Shown: positions 8,391 through 17,569 of the stretch, in pieces
How positions within the stretch are numbered: position 1 is the first letter of the stretch
Layout of the letters: the number at the start of each line of letters is the position of its first letter
DNA from: CAZFHA01 sp964518595
GTDB lineage: Bacteria > Bacillota > Clostridia > Saccharofermentanales > Saccharofermentanaceae
DNA length: 64,000 bases
Reading direction: 5' to 3'
NCBI GenBank assembly: GCA_964518595.1
Contig: CAZFHA010000018.1
Span: 7,070 to 71,069 of the forward strand
Made by a program: the position numbers and the translations under genes
The notes under the pieces: generated by a model
What the model was told of the DNA's origin: nothing
The model's input: the letters and a program-made list of their open reading frames with translations, nothing else
The model's database searches: none

Positions 8391-9284
8391 TTAATCTATC
8401 TTAAAATACAATGCGAGTGGATGTAATATCATCGCCACCTTGCTAGCATCCAGTATTTCAGAATTGCTAATATCCGAACCTGACCCCCAAAACTGCTGAT
8501 ATAATAAAGTTCTTAACTGATTTTGAGCTTCTGTCAATACATTTGATTTATCATCTTGAGATGCCAACTGGTTTACAACTAATCCAAGACAAGTCATCTT
8601 TCTTCTATACTTAAAACTAACTAATTCCGGATTTTCTCTAAAAAAATCTTTAACAAGTGGTACTAGAAGCCTATTCTTAGAAACAAGAAAGAGAGACGAG
8701 GGAAGGTTTTCCAGAAGAGCGTTAATATTTTCATGAATAATATCATATTCGCGATTAGATTTATTAATTATGCTTAATTTCTCGTTTTTATTTAATGTAG
8801 GTTTTCCTGCTTCCAAGCGTTCATTCTCTTCTTTCTGAACGTCAATCTGATTTAACCATGCTCGTGTGGCTGTTTTCGAAGAAAACATTTTTTTAAAACT
8901 ATCCAAATTAACTAATTCAAAATCATCTTCAATCTCTATATATTGACCAATTTCAATTAAAGAAGATGATTTTAAAGGCTTTAGTGCAGAATATGCTAGA
9001 TCAAAAATATCATCATGTTGAATCCTTATTTTAACTTCTTTAGTAAGTTCAGTATCTGTTGAACTCTTTTCAGTCTCCAGCCTTCCACTGAACGTGGCTT
9101 TTATATTAGCAATAATACCAGCACTAACCTTAGCCTCGGCAGATGATTCTACAGCAGCTACTGATTTGGAAGAATTATTTTCTCCAGTTTGATTCTCTTC
9201 TACAATTTCTTTAATTATACCCTTATAATGTTGAGCCACTATTGATGTTATAGTACTTGAGTCAAAATAGATAAAGTGTTTCAT
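8391..9284 (-). CDS. Unknown protein upstream of PARIS-like pair (DUF6414-like?)
   Basis: The 297-residue protein has no membrane segment or signal peptide. It opens with KHFIYFDSSTITSIVAQHY, resembling the 'FIYLD..' opening of DUF6414 proteins. Residues ~35-75 are rich in Ser, Ala, Glu and Lys, and the remainder alternates helical and beta-like segments (a KSSSLIEIGQYIEIEDDFEL segment, then a charged helical stretch around 150-200). No catalytic motif was recognised. The start is ATG 9284, with GGAGGA just upstream. It is the first gene of a three-gene, same-strand AT-rich cassette with the ATPase and DUF4435 genes. An accessory or sensing role in defence is inferred only from position. The family name is tentative. 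Confidence 0.6.
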   Translation of the reverse strand: MKHFIYFDSSTITSIVAQHYKGIIKEIVEENQTGENNSSKSVAAVESSAEAKVSAGIIANIKATFSGRLETEKSSTDTELTKEVKIRIQHDDIFDLAYSALKPLKSSSLIEIGQYIEIEDDFELVNLDSFKKMFSSKTATRAWLNQIDVQKEENERLEAGKPTLNKNEKLSIINKSNREYDIIHENINALLENLPSSLFLVSKNRLLVPLVKDFFRENPELVSFKYRRKMTCLGLVVNQLASQDDKSNVLTEAQNQLRTLLYQQFWGSGSDISNSEILDASKVAMILHPLALYFKID

Positions 9285-9717
9285 AATTCCTCCTATAGAC
9301 AAAAAACTTTTAAAGAAGATATAACAAGTAATTTGAGATTTAATTATAACCTTATTTATTCACCTATGTATTATAGACTATGGTAGAAAACTTAGCATCA
9401 ATAGATTTGATATACTATAACATGTATATTAAACATTGAAAATACAGCTTGAATTATAATATGATCTAGAGAATTAAATCATATTAAAAATTGGGAAGCG
9501 GTGGACTATTTTTCAGAAGAAATTTTTTGACATAGATAATGTTGCTTCTTCTTTCAAGGGTTTTGCAATTTCTTGAATGGATTAAGGTATATTTTTGATA
9601 ATATAAAGAATTTCGCAGTAGAGTGCGAAGAATACTAGTAGTGGTTATGATATATGGTAAATTTTCTTATAGCAATTTAAAGAAAAAATTAGCAAAAAAT
9701 TAACTTGTAATGTATAT

Positions 9718-9858
9718 TTATTTCATGACAGAAATATCTTGATACGATAACTTTTTACTTTCCGGGCAGATGCTGACCTTTCCATCTTCGTACTTAAAGC
9801 ACTTTTGACAGATGCCCTGAGTATTATGAAGAGTTACTGCCGAAAGGTGTCTTCCCAG
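9718..9858 (-). pseudogene. Possible transposase C-terminal relic
   Basis: An open stretch of 46 codons without a start ends in TAA at 9718-9720. It encodes CQKCFKYEDGKVSICPESK, followed by KLSY. This resembles the 'F-x-Y-(x)n-Y/I-C-P-x-G-x-x-L' segment of IS1182-type transposases. Only this fragment remains, and no inverted repeats were found. Confidence 0.2.
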
Positions 9859-9913
9859 TCAGTACGGCCACTTACTATGTGTATCCTGTTCATGTTTCTA
9901 ATGCCCCCCACAC

Positions 9914-9964
9914 AAAAAGCCCCAACTCAAAACTTCCGGTGGGTTCGGTGTTTTAAGCTGGGGC
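9914..9964 (-). terminator. Terminator of the thuA-gfo operon
   Basis: On the minus strand, GCCCCAGCTTAAAAC pairs with GTTTTGAGTTGGGGC and is followed by TTTTTG. It lies about 40 bp after the oxidoreductase stop codon. Confidence 0.85.
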
Positions 9965-10002
9965 ATCAGGAGTGACTGGTTCATTAACGACAATGCATCT
10001 TC

Positions 10003-11097
10003 TTAGAGAGCGGTGGCATCCTCTAGTAGTACGGGAGAGGAGAAGCGGCTCTGCATAAAGTAATGCTTGTCCTCTTCGGCGGCAATGTGAAATCCGTGCA
10101 TGGCTTCCAGAACGTGGAGGGTGAGGTCGCCATTAGCGCAGAAGTTTTTGCTGCCTTGTCGGAGGGCACGTGCCATGTCGGCAACCCCTAGGCCACGGCT
10201 ATTTTCGGAGAAAGGCCGTGTGAGAGGAATCTCTTCAAAGCCTTCTTTGCCTGCCAGATGTAGTTTTACCGGGCCACCGAAGGTGTTGGGGTCGGGTACG
10301 GAGAGGGTTCCCAGACTTCCGTAGATTTCGATTCGGGGGAGGTTTGATTCCCACATATCGAAGCTGGTTAAGATGGTAGCCATGGCTTGGCTTTCAAAGT
10401 CAATGATTCCGGCTACATGGGTAGGTACTTCTACGGTAACTTTTTGGCCATGCTTTTTTTCGCTGGTGATGGTGCGCTCCGGGAAGGAGATTCGTGTGCT
10501 GCCGGTTACTCGGCGAGCCGGGCCCAGCATGGCGAAAAGGGCGGTTAGGTAGTAGGGTCCCATGTCGAACATCGGGCCGCCGCCTACTTGATAATAGAAC
10601 TCAGGATCTGGATGCCAGCTTTCGTGTCCGTGACAGGCCATGAAGGCTGTTGCGCCGACGATTTGACCTAGTTTGCCGGAATGAATCAGTTCGATGCAGG
10701 TTTGGAGACCGGCACCAAGGAAGGTATCTGGTGCACCGCCCAATAGCAGCCCTTTTTCGGCGGCTAGTTTTTGGAGGGCTCGTCCGTCCTCAAGCTTGAT
10801 GGAGAGGGGTTTTTCCACGTAGACGGATTTACCAGCAAGCAGTGCCTTTTGGCAAACTTCGAAATGGTAGGGGGGCGTGGTCAAGTTGAGTATGATGTCA
10901 ATCTCGGGATGAGCTAGAATTTCTTCGGTGCTGAGCACAAATGGAATGTGATATTTTTCGGCTTGGATCTGTGCCCGCTCACTGATCACATCGGCTACCG
11001 CTAGGACTTCGACCTCTTTGAACAGAGTGGTTAAATTTTCCAGATAGATGCTGCTAATATTACCGCAGCCGACTACACCAACTTTTGTCTTATTCAT
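10003..11097 (-). CDS. Gfo/Idh/MocA-family NAD(P)-dependent oxidoreductase
   Basis: The 364-residue protein has a Rossmann dinucleotide-binding motif at the N-terminus (GVVGCGNIS, residues 7-15) and the family's E-K-P motif (VEKPLSI, ~95-101). A C-terminal alpha/beta domain includes GGGPMFDMGPYYL, typical of the substrate side. Family members oxidise or reduce sugars, inositols and related polyols; the exact substrate cannot be read. The ATG at 11097 overlaps the end of the ThuA-like gene by 8 bp, so the two are co-transcribed and probably act on the same sugar. The divergent AraC regulator probably controls them. Confidence 0.9.
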   Translation of the reverse strand: MNKTKVGVVGCGNISSIYLENLTTLFKEVEVLAVADVISERAQIQAEKYHIPFVLSTEEILAHPEIDIILNLTTPPYHFEVCQKALLAGKSVYVEKPLSIKLEDGRALQKLAAEKGLLLGGAPDTFLGAGLQTCIELIHSGKLGQIVGATAFMACHGHESWHPDPEFYYQVGGGPMFDMGPYYLTALFAMLGPARRVTGSTRISFPERTITSEKKHGQKVTVEVPTHVAGIIDFESQAMATILTSFDMWESNLPRIEIYGSLGTLSVPDPNTFGGPVKLHLAGKEGFEEIPLTRPFSENSRGLGVADMARALRQGSKNFCANGDLTLHVLEAMHGFHIAAEEDKHYFMQSRFSSPVLLEDATAL

Positions 11098-11821
11098 GAG
11101 GAACCTCCTCTACATCAATAAACTGATCGATAGTTGCACCTTGGGCTAAGGCTTCGGCTTTGCCTGCTGCAGCCCAGAGGAAACCACGGCGCATTAATTC
11201 TAAAGGTTCGTAGGCATCAAAAACATCTGCGTGATGCCCTAGAGAATTATAAAAGACTCGGCCATGTCCCCAGCGCTTAGTCCAGACTACAGGAACCTGA
11301 ACCAGTGGATTCGTCATGTGAAAACCTCGGGCAGCCGGATTGGGGAAGAGGGTTGTAGCCAGCACCTCAATGGCAGGATCGACATGTACATAGTACTGCT
11401 CGGAAGAAACCTGAAAGTCTTTTAACCCTTGGATAATGGGGCTGGAGTTGCCGGAAATGTTTACTTCATAGGGGGTATTGTCACCGCCGGGATGGGCTAC
11501 CCATTGACCGCCGGTCATGAACTGCCAGTCTACATCCTCACGGAAGGCGTCGCACATGCCGCCGTGGCAACCAGCCAGACCAACACCGCTAGCAATGGCA
11601 TTGCGGATATTTTTTGATTGCTCAGGGGTGATTTTGGACATAGTCCATTCTGGAATAATCAAATCCATGGACAATAAATGTTCGTAATCTAAAAAACTGT
11701 CTAGGGTATCGGAGATTTCTACAGAGAAGCCTTCTTCGGTTAACACGCGGGCAAATATTTCTGCTACCTGAACCGGTTCATGACCATCCCAGCCTCCTTG
11801 GACAATTAGTGCTTTTTTCAT
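11090..11821 (-). CDS. ThuA-like domain protein
   Basis: The 243-residue protein has the ThuA/glutamine-amidotransferase-like fold. It starts KKALIVQGGWDGHEP, continues with SGVGLAGCHGGMCDAF around residues 85-100 and ends with VVWTKRWGHGRVFYNSLGHH, a conserved ThuA signature. ThuA proteins accompany oxidoreductases in trehalose and other sugar utilisation, possibly acting on keto-sugars. The start ATG at 11821 has an AGGAG site. It is the first gene of a two-gene operon with the Gfo/Idh/MocA oxidoreductase and is divergent from the AraC regulator 127 bp away. Confidence 0.88.
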   Translation of the reverse strand: MKKALIVQGGWDGHEPVQVAEIFARVLTEEGFSVEISDTLDSFLDYEHLLSMDLIIPEWTMSKITPEQSKNIRNAIASGVGLAGCHGGMCDAFREDVDWQFMTGGQWVAHPGGDNTPYEVNISGNSSPIIQGLKDFQVSSEQYYVHVDPAIEVLATTLFPNPAARGFHMTNPLVQVPVVWTKRWGHGRVFYNSLGHHADVFDAYEPLELMRRGFLWAAAGKAEALAQGATIDQFIDVEEVPHE

Positions 11822-11948
11822 AGTGGGTTACTCCTATTCATATTTCAAAAAATGTCTTAACTAATGTCATAATAGAAAGAATGGGCTTTATAGTATGGTC
11901 ATTTTGTGCTAATTTGTAGACAGATTATTTCAAGTTGGAGGCGATGCG

Positions 11949-12836
11949 ATGAAGGCCTTTCATGAACAGCGAAAATACCAAGATGGATTTGCTTTTTCTA
12001 TAGAACCAGTTGCGGCTATGGATTTTTTGCCCCACTGGCATCAAGACTATGAGATTCTTTATATTTTCTCTGGGCAACAGCAAATTGCCGTGGGGGACAG
12101 GCTAGTTGAACTGTCTGCCGGTCAGGGGCTACTTATTGCTCCTTGGCAAGTGCACTACTACAAGAAGATCGCAGAGGCGCAGGGGATTTTGGTGATTTTT
12201 CGGCCGGAGCTTTTGCCATATATGGAAATAGATACTTCGGCTCATTGGCAGGTAGACCGGCAGGAGGAGCTAAAGGCATGGGTGGAGAATCTTTTAAGAG
12301 ATATAGCTGAAGAGCGAAGGCGCAAGGAGCCTTATTTCACGTGGGTTTGTCAAAGTAAAATACAACTTCTGTTAGCTACACTGGCCAGAAGGGAAGAACT
12401 GGGAGAGTGGGAATGGCTGCCAAAGAACCGCCAAGGGGAGCTGGATCTGATTCAGGAGATTCTGAGTTATTTAGAGGTGGCCTATGCCGAAGGACTTTCC
12501 AGAGACCGGTTAGCGCAGAAGTTTGGGCTGAGCACTTCGCACTTTTCACGCCTATTTAAGCGGCTTACCGGGCTCAGTCTTCCGGAATATGTGGGGCGCC
12601 TGCGGGTGGAGGAGGCAGCTAAATTACTATTAGCCAGTGACAATACCATTACCCAGATTGCCTATGAGGTGGGTTTTGATAGTGTGAGGAGTTTTAACCG
12701 GAGCTTTCAGGGGGTCTACCAGATAACGCCTTCACTTTTTCGTCAGGAAAAGAATACTTTGCGCTCTGCTCCAGCGGTTTTGGGTATGGATAGGACTGGA
12801 GGGAAGGGAAAAGCAGAAAACAGTAAGAAATTATAG
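11949..12836 (+). CDS. AraC-family transcriptional regulator
   Basis: The 295-residue protein has an N-terminal cupin sensor domain (PHWHQDYEILYIFSGQQQIA, ~27-46) and a C-terminal AraC DNA-binding domain. The domain has two helix-turn-helix units: LAQKFGLSTSHFSRLFKRLT, then ITQIAYEVGFDSVRSFNRSF. GGAGG lies 7 bases before the ATG. It is transcribed away from the thuA-gfo operon and most likely activates it in response to a sugar. The C-terminal ~30 residues are a charged tail beyond the usual domain end. Confidence 0.92.
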   Translation: MKAFHEQRKYQDGFAFSIEPVAAMDFLPHWHQDYEILYIFSGQQQIAVGDRLVELSAGQGLLIAPWQVHYYKKIAEAQGILVIFRPELLPYMEIDTSAHWQVDRQEELKAWVENLLRDIAEERRRKEPYFTWVCQSKIQLLLATLARREELGEWEWLPKNRQGELDLIQEILSYLEVAYAEGLSRDRLAQKFGLSTSHFSRLFKRLTGLSLPEYVGRLRVEEAAKLLLASDNTITQIAYEVGFDSVRSFNRSFQGVYQITPSLFRQEKNTLRSAPAVLGMDRTGGKGKAENSKKL

Positions 12837-12944
12837 GGTTCGTGTGATTGTGGCTTTGGGGGATTATGAGTATGCTTTTGGTATAAGGTGAAGTCGCGCT
12901 TATGGAGCTATAAATCATAAGGCAGATTATAGAAAGGCGGAGCG

Positions 12945-14552
12945 ATGAATAAGCAGATCAACGGACAGATAAGGGTAGACATTCTGGATACCACTTTAAG
13001 GGATGGGGCACAGGCCGAGGGTATTTCCTTTTCTGTTAATGACAAATTAGCTGTTTTTGAGGCGCTTTCCCAGATTGAAATCGCTTATGTTGAGGCTGGT
13101 AATCCCGGCAGTAATCCTAAGGATCGGGAGTTTTTTGCGGCTTTCAATCAGCGTGAAGAAGACAAGACTCATTTATGTGCTTTTGGTAGTACGAAGCGTA
13201 AAGACAAGAGCTGTGAAGAGGATTCTCAGATTCAGTCTCTTCTGGAAGCAAATACGGATACGGTTGTTTTTTTCGGTAAGGTATGGGATTTTGAAGTGAA
13301 AGAGATTTTGCGTGCCACTCCGGAAGAGAATCTGGAGATGATTGCTGAAACTACGGCCTATTTTGTAGCGCATGGCAAAAAAGTTATTTTCGACGCAGAA
13401 CATTATTTTGAAGCGGCGGCGGATAATAGTGCCTATGCTCACGCCTGTCTTCGAGCGGCCCAGGAGGCAGGGGCTATTTGTGTCTGTTTATGTGATACCA
13501 ATGGGGGCTTTATGCCGGAGGAGATTTCTTCTTTAGTGGCGGAAGCTGTGGGACTTATGGCCAATACTGCTTGCAAAGTGGGGATTCACAGCCATAATGA
13601 TTCCGGTGTCGCAGTTGCTAACTCTATTGCGGCTGTTTTAGCTGGTGCGCGTCATGTACAGGGTACTTTTAATGGCATTGGCGAACGCTGTGGTAACGCT
13701 AATTTATCGACGATTATTCCTAATTTACAGTTGAAATATGGTTATCAATGTATTCCAGCTGATAAGATGCCTCTCCTGACTACGATTGCCAGAAAGTTGG
13801 CTGATTTAGAGAATGTAAGTTTACCGGGTAATGCACCTTATGTGGGTGTTTCAGCTTTTTCCCATAAAGCCGGTATGCACGTGGATGCAATCAAGAAGAA
13901 TTCGCGCACCTATGAGCACGTTAGTCCGGAGGTGGTGGGGAATTCTCGTCGCTTGTTGGTTTCAGAAATAGCTGGAAAAGCGGCTGTTTTGGCACTGATT
14001 CAGAAGATCAGACCAGACATGGATAAAGCTGCGCCGGAGGTGGTGCAGGTATTAGCCAAGGTGAAGGAGCTTGAGCATAGTGGTTACAGTTTTGAAGGCG
14101 CCGAAGCCTCTCAAGAGCTACTGGTTTGCAGAGAGCTGGGGCTATATAAACCCTATTTTGACCTCAAGCGTTTGACGGTTAACTCGGAATTTCCACATGT
14201 GGGGGAATGGTCGGCAACGTCCTTTATTAAGATAACCGTTGAGGGAAAGAACGAAGTGACCGCCGCTGAGGGGGATGGCCCGGTTAACGCAATGGATAGT
14301 GCGTTACGTAAGGCCATGGAAGTTTTTTATCCCGAACTTAAGAAGAACCATCTTTCCGACTATAAAGTTAGGGTTCTCAGCAGTGAGTCCACTGCCTCGG
14401 TGGTAAGGGTTCTGATCGAATCCACCGACGGACAGAGTACTTGGCGGACAGTGGGGGTTTCCACTGACATTATTACCGCCTCTTATCAGGCGTTGGTAGA
14501 TTCTTTAGAATATCCCCTGATGCGGAGGCGATTACAATCGCAGTTGGTTTAA
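12945..14552 (+). CDS. cimA: Citramalate synthase
   Basis: The 535-residue protein condenses pyruvate with acetyl-CoA to (R)-citramalate, the first step of threonine-independent isoleucine synthesis. The catalytic barrel starts with DTTLRDGAQAEG, has DAEHYFEA near residue 148 and the metal-binding H-x-H-N-D motif (GIHSHNDSG) near 220. The C-terminal half holds the LeuA-type regulatory domain. Motif details (QAEG rather than the QSPG of LeuA, and the YFEA segment) fit the CimA/'LeuA2' group rather than isopropylmalate synthase. The ATG at 12945 has an AGGCGGAG site. It leads a same-strand operon with leuC, leuD, leuB, ilvD and ilvB, exactly the enzymes that process citramalate. Confidence 0.92.
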   Translation: MNKQINGQIRVDILDTTLRDGAQAEGISFSVNDKLAVFEALSQIEIAYVEAGNPGSNPKDREFFAAFNQREEDKTHLCAFGSTKRKDKSCEEDSQIQSLLEANTDTVVFFGKVWDFEVKEILRATPEENLEMIAETTAYFVAHGKKVIFDAEHYFEAAADNSAYAHACLRAAQEAGAICVCLCDTNGGFMPEEISSLVAEAVGLMANTACKVGIHSHNDSGVAVANSIAAVLAGARHVQGTFNGIGERCGNANLSTIIPNLQLKYGYQCIPADKMPLLTTIARKLADLENVSLPGNAPYVGVSAFSHKAGMHVDAIKKNSRTYEHVSPEVVGNSRRLLVSEIAGKAAVLALIQKIRPDMDKAAPEVVQVLAKVKELEHSGYSFEGAEASQELLVCRELGLYKPYFDLKRLTVNSEFPHVGEWSATSFIKITVEGKNEVTAAEGDGPVNAMDSALRKAMEVFYPELKKNHLSDYKVRVLSSESTASVVRVLIESTDGQSTWRTVGVSTDIITASYQALVDSLEYPLMRRRLQSQLV

Positions 14553-14597
14553 GGACGGTTCAGCAGATAATTTGCTATGAAATTGGAGGATACACTT

Positions 14598-15878
14598 ATG
14601 GGAATGACAATGACACAGAAGATTCTAGCCAGCCATGCGGGACTGGACAAAGTGGAAGCCGGTCAATTGATTGAGGCCAATCTGGACTTGGTACTGGGTA
14701 ATGATGTAACCACACCACCGGCCATTGATGTTTTTGCCCAGACCGGTGTGGGCGGCGTTTTTGATAAACATAAAGTAGCTTTAGTTCCCGACCATTTTAC
14801 CCCAAACAAAGATATTAAGTCAGCCGAACACTGTAAGAAAATTCGTGATTTTGCCCACGCTCAGGAGCTCAGCCATTACTATGAGATTGGTGATCCGGAA
14901 ATGGGCGTTGAGCATGTTATTTTACCGGAAAATGGCTTAGTTGCTCCCGGCAGCGCTATTATTGGCGCCGATTCTCATACTTGTACCTATGGAGCGTTAG
15001 GGGCTTTTGCTACAGGGGTAGGTTCTACGGACTTAGCCTGTGCCATGGCTACCGGCAAAACTTGGTTTCGGGTTCCGGAGGCAATTTCTTTTCACTTAAC
15101 AGGGGAACTGCCGGAAAATATTACCAGTAAAGATTTGATTCTATACATTATCGGCATGATTGGTGTAGATGGTGCACTCTATAAGTCTATGGAATTTTCC
15201 GGTCCGGGAGTGGCTTCCTTAACCATGGCTGATCGCCTAACCATCTGCAACATGGCCATTGAAGCCGGTGGTAAAAACGGAATTTTTCCTGTGGATCACC
15301 AGACGATAGACTATCTTAAGGTATTTGCATCGGATACTTTTGCCGCCGGTGATTATCAGGTTTTCACTGCTGACAGTGATGCGGACTATGAACGGGTTAT
15401 CGAGATTGATTTGGCTCAAGTGCCGATGACGGTAGCTTTCCCCCATTTACCTGAAAATGCTAAAACCGTAGGAACTTTTCCGGAAGTTAAGATTGATCAG
15501 GTGGTTATCGGTTCTTGTACCAACGGACGTTTAGAAGATCTGCGGGTAGCGGCTACGGTGTTAAAGGGTCAAAAGGTCAAAAAGGGTCTGCGCTGTATTA
15601 TTCTGCCCGGTTCCCAGAGGGTTTGGAAGGCGGCTCTCAAGGAGGGACTGCTTGAAATTTTTGCCGAGGCTAATTGTGTGGTATCTGCTTCCACCTGTGG
15701 TCCTTGTTTAGGTGGACATATGGGAATTCTGGCTAAAGGTGAGCGCTGTGTCGCCACTACCAATCGGAATTTTGTGGGTCGGATGGGTCATCCTGAATCC
15801 GAAGTTTATTTGGCCAGTGTACCTGTGGCAGCTGCTTCGGCCATATTGGGTCGAATTGCCAGCCCTACGGAGGTCTAA
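14598..15878 (+). CDS. leuC: 3-isopropylmalate/citramalate dehydratase, large subunit
   Basis: The 426-residue aconitase-family enzyme matches the shorter bacterial/archaeal LeuC class. The cysteines for the 4Fe-4S cluster are in GSCTNGR (~305) and CGPCLGGH (~366), with the substrate-side GADSHTCTYGALG near 130. With LeuD it isomerises isopropylmalate and, in this operon, citramalate. The start is placed at ATG 14598 (MGMTMTQKIL), because GGAGGA at 14585-14590 lies 7 bases upstream; an in-frame ATG at 14577 has no ribosome site. It is 45 bp downstream of cimA. Confidence 0.95.
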   Translation: MGMTMTQKILASHAGLDKVEAGQLIEANLDLVLGNDVTTPPAIDVFAQTGVGGVFDKHKVALVPDHFTPNKDIKSAEHCKKIRDFAHAQELSHYYEIGDPEMGVEHVILPENGLVAPGSAIIGADSHTCTYGALGAFATGVGSTDLACAMATGKTWFRVPEAISFHLTGELPENITSKDLILYIIGMIGVDGALYKSMEFSGPGVASLTMADRLTICNMAIEAGGKNGIFPVDHQTIDYLKVFASDTFAAGDYQVFTADSDADYERVIEIDLAQVPMTVAFPHLPENAKTVGTFPEVKIDQVVIGSCTNGRLEDLRVAATVLKGQKVKKGLRCIILPGSQRVWKAALKEGLLEIFAEANCVVSASTCGPCLGGHMGILAKGERCVATTNRNFVGRMGHPESEVYLASVPVAAASAILGRIASPTEV

Positions 15879-15934
15879 ATCTTACCTTGTTCATGGTTTA
15901 TAGTTTTTTTAGTTGAAGAAGAAGGAGAATACGT

Positions 15935-16420
15935 ATGAAAGCAAAGGGAAAAGTTTTTAAATACGGTGCCAATGTAGATACCGATGTTATTATTCCGGCT
16001 CGTTACCTAAATACTGCTGATCCTATAGAGTTGGCGAAACACTGCATGGAGGATATTGACCAGACCTTTGTTCAGCAAGTAGAGGCTGGTGATATTATTG
16101 TTGCCGGACCTAATTTTGGTTGTGGTTCTTCCCGGGAACATGCCCCCATTGCCATCAAGGCCAGCGGCATTTCCTGCGTTATCGCTCCATCTTTTGCCAG
16201 AATTTTCTACCGCAATGCTATTAACATGGGACTGGCAATTCTGGAATCTAAAGAAGCCTCGGAGGGGATTTCCCATGGTGATGTGGTAGAGATTGATTTC
16301 TCCAGCGGTATCATCAATAATCTTACTTCCGGCATATCCTATACTGCGAAACCTTTTCCCGAATTTATCAGCAAAATTATTGCAGCTGATGGTTTGGTAG
16401 GTTATATTTCTAAACAATAA
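15935..16420 (+). CDS. leuD: 3-isopropylmalate/citramalate dehydratase, small subunit
   Basis: The 161-residue swivelling subunit partners LeuC. It carries YGANVDTDVIIPARYL near the N-terminus and NFGCGSSREHAP (~63-74), the conserved loop that positions substrate. Length is typical of the short LeuD class that pairs with ~420-residue LeuC. It has a clear AAGGAGA ribosome site and sits between leuC and leuB. Confidence 0.95.
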   Translation: MKAKGKVFKYGANVDTDVIIPARYLNTADPIELAKHCMEDIDQTFVQQVEAGDIIVAGPNFGCGSSREHAPIAIKASGISCVIAPSFARIFYRNAINMGLAILESKEASEGISHGDVVEIDFSSGIINNLTSGISYTAKPFPEFISKIIAADGLVGYISKQ

Positions 16421-16442
16421 ATGCTACTTGGAGGATGAAGAA

Positions 16443-17528
16443 ATGGGTACATACAAAATTGCCGTAATTCCCGGAGATGGAATCGGACCGGAAGTAACCA
16501 GCGGAAGTTGTGAAGTCTTAAAGGTTATTGGTGAGAAATTCCACCACCAATTTGTTTTTGAGGAACTGTTGGCCGGGGGCAGTGCCATTGATGCTACGGG
16601 AGAAGCGCTTCCAGCGGCGACTTTAGCCGCCTGTAAAAAAAGTGATGCTGTTTTGCTGGGTGCAGTTGGCGGCCCTAAATGGGATACATTGCCCGGAGGC
16701 GAGCGACCTGAGAAGGCTTTGTTAGGGTTGAGAGCCGGTCTGGGGCTCTTCGCTAATCTGCGTCCGGCCATCTTATATCCTGAGTTAGCCTCGGCTTCGC
16801 CCCTTAAAGAAGAATTAATTAGTAGTGGTATTGATATAATGATTGTGCGGGAATTAACCGGCGGCATTTATTTTGGTGAGCGTGGACGTAAGGCAAATGA
16901 AGAAGGTGGTGTAACGGCTTGGGACACGGAAGCTTATAGTACTAGTGAAATTGAGCGCATTGTGGAGGTAGCCTTTACCTTGGCCAGAGGCAGACAAAAG
17001 AAGCTTTTATGTGTAGATAAGGCTAATATCTTGGAAAGTTCCCGGCTCTGGCGAGAAGTTGTAACAAATGTTTCAAAAGAGTATCCTGATGTTAGTGTAG
17101 AATTCATGTACGTGGATAACGCTTCCATGCAGTTGGTAAGACGTCCCAGTTCCTTTGATGTGATGGTTACTTCCAATATGTTTGGCGACATTTTGTCAGA
17201 TGAAGCCGGTATGATTACCGGATCCATTGGAATGCTTCCCTCGGCGTCTTTGGGTAAACCTAATACTCCTGGAATGTATGAACCGGTTCATGGTTCTGCC
17301 CCGGATATTGCCGGTGAGAATAAGGCCAATCCCCTGGCCACAATTCTGTCTGTAGCAATGATGCTAAGATGGTCTTTTCAACTGGTAGCCGAAGCCGAGG
17401 CCGTTGAAGCGGCTGTAGCTCAAGTCCTTAAGGCAGGATACCGTACCGGGGATATTGCCTATGATGATAAGTTTACTGTTCTAGGGACGAGAGAAATGAC
17501 GGCAAAAGTGATAGAATTATTAAAATAA
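16443..17528 (+). CDS. leuB: 3-isopropylmalate/methylmalate dehydrogenase
   Basis: The 361-residue decarboxylating dehydrogenase begins YKIAVIPGDGIGPEV and contains the family signature around MFGDILSDEAGMITGSIGML, then EPVHGSAPDIAG. It oxidises 3-isopropylmalate (leucine) or 3-methylmalate (citramalate route to 2-ketobutyrate). The start is ATG 16443, 7 bases after GGAGGA (16430-16435); an upstream in-frame TTG at 16428 overlaps that site and is unlikely. The gap from leuD is 22 bp. Confidence 0.95.
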   Translation: MGTYKIAVIPGDGIGPEVTSGSCEVLKVIGEKFHHQFVFEELLAGGSAIDATGEALPAATLAACKKSDAVLLGAVGGPKWDTLPGGERPEKALLGLRAGLGLFANLRPAILYPELASASPLKEELISSGIDIMIVRELTGGIYFGERGRKANEEGGVTAWDTEAYSTSEIERIVEVAFTLARGRQKKLLCVDKANILESSRLWREVVTNVSKEYPDVSVEFMYVDNASMQLVRRPSSFDVMVTSNMFGDILSDEAGMITGSIGMLPSASLGKPNTPGMYEPVHGSAPDIAGENKANPLATILSVAMMLRWSFQLVAEAEAVEAAVAQVLKAGYRTGDIAYDDKFTVLGTREMTAKVIELLK

Positions 17529-17569
17529 ATTGACTTCCTAACCGAAGTAAGATGTAAGTGGGTGACAAG

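Larger units (their letters stand above)
9285..10002 (+). other. Gene-poor AT-rich spacer
   Basis: About 700 bp separate the defence cassette from the sugar-related operon. The left two thirds (to ~9720) is very AT-rich and contains no convincing gene. It should contain the cassette promoter, but no good -35/-10 pair was found. The right third has a possible decayed transposase tail (9718-9858) and the terminator of the next operon. Confidence 0.5.

Noticed and set aside
12837..12944. T-box or attenuator leader before cimA
   Set aside because: The gap is only about 108 bp and lacks the T-box consensus (GGTGGNACCGCG) and any clear terminator stem.
16007..16867. Long open frames on the minus strand across leuD and leuB
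   Set aside because: They are opposite strongly conserved enzymes, lack ribosome sites and have no recognisable content.
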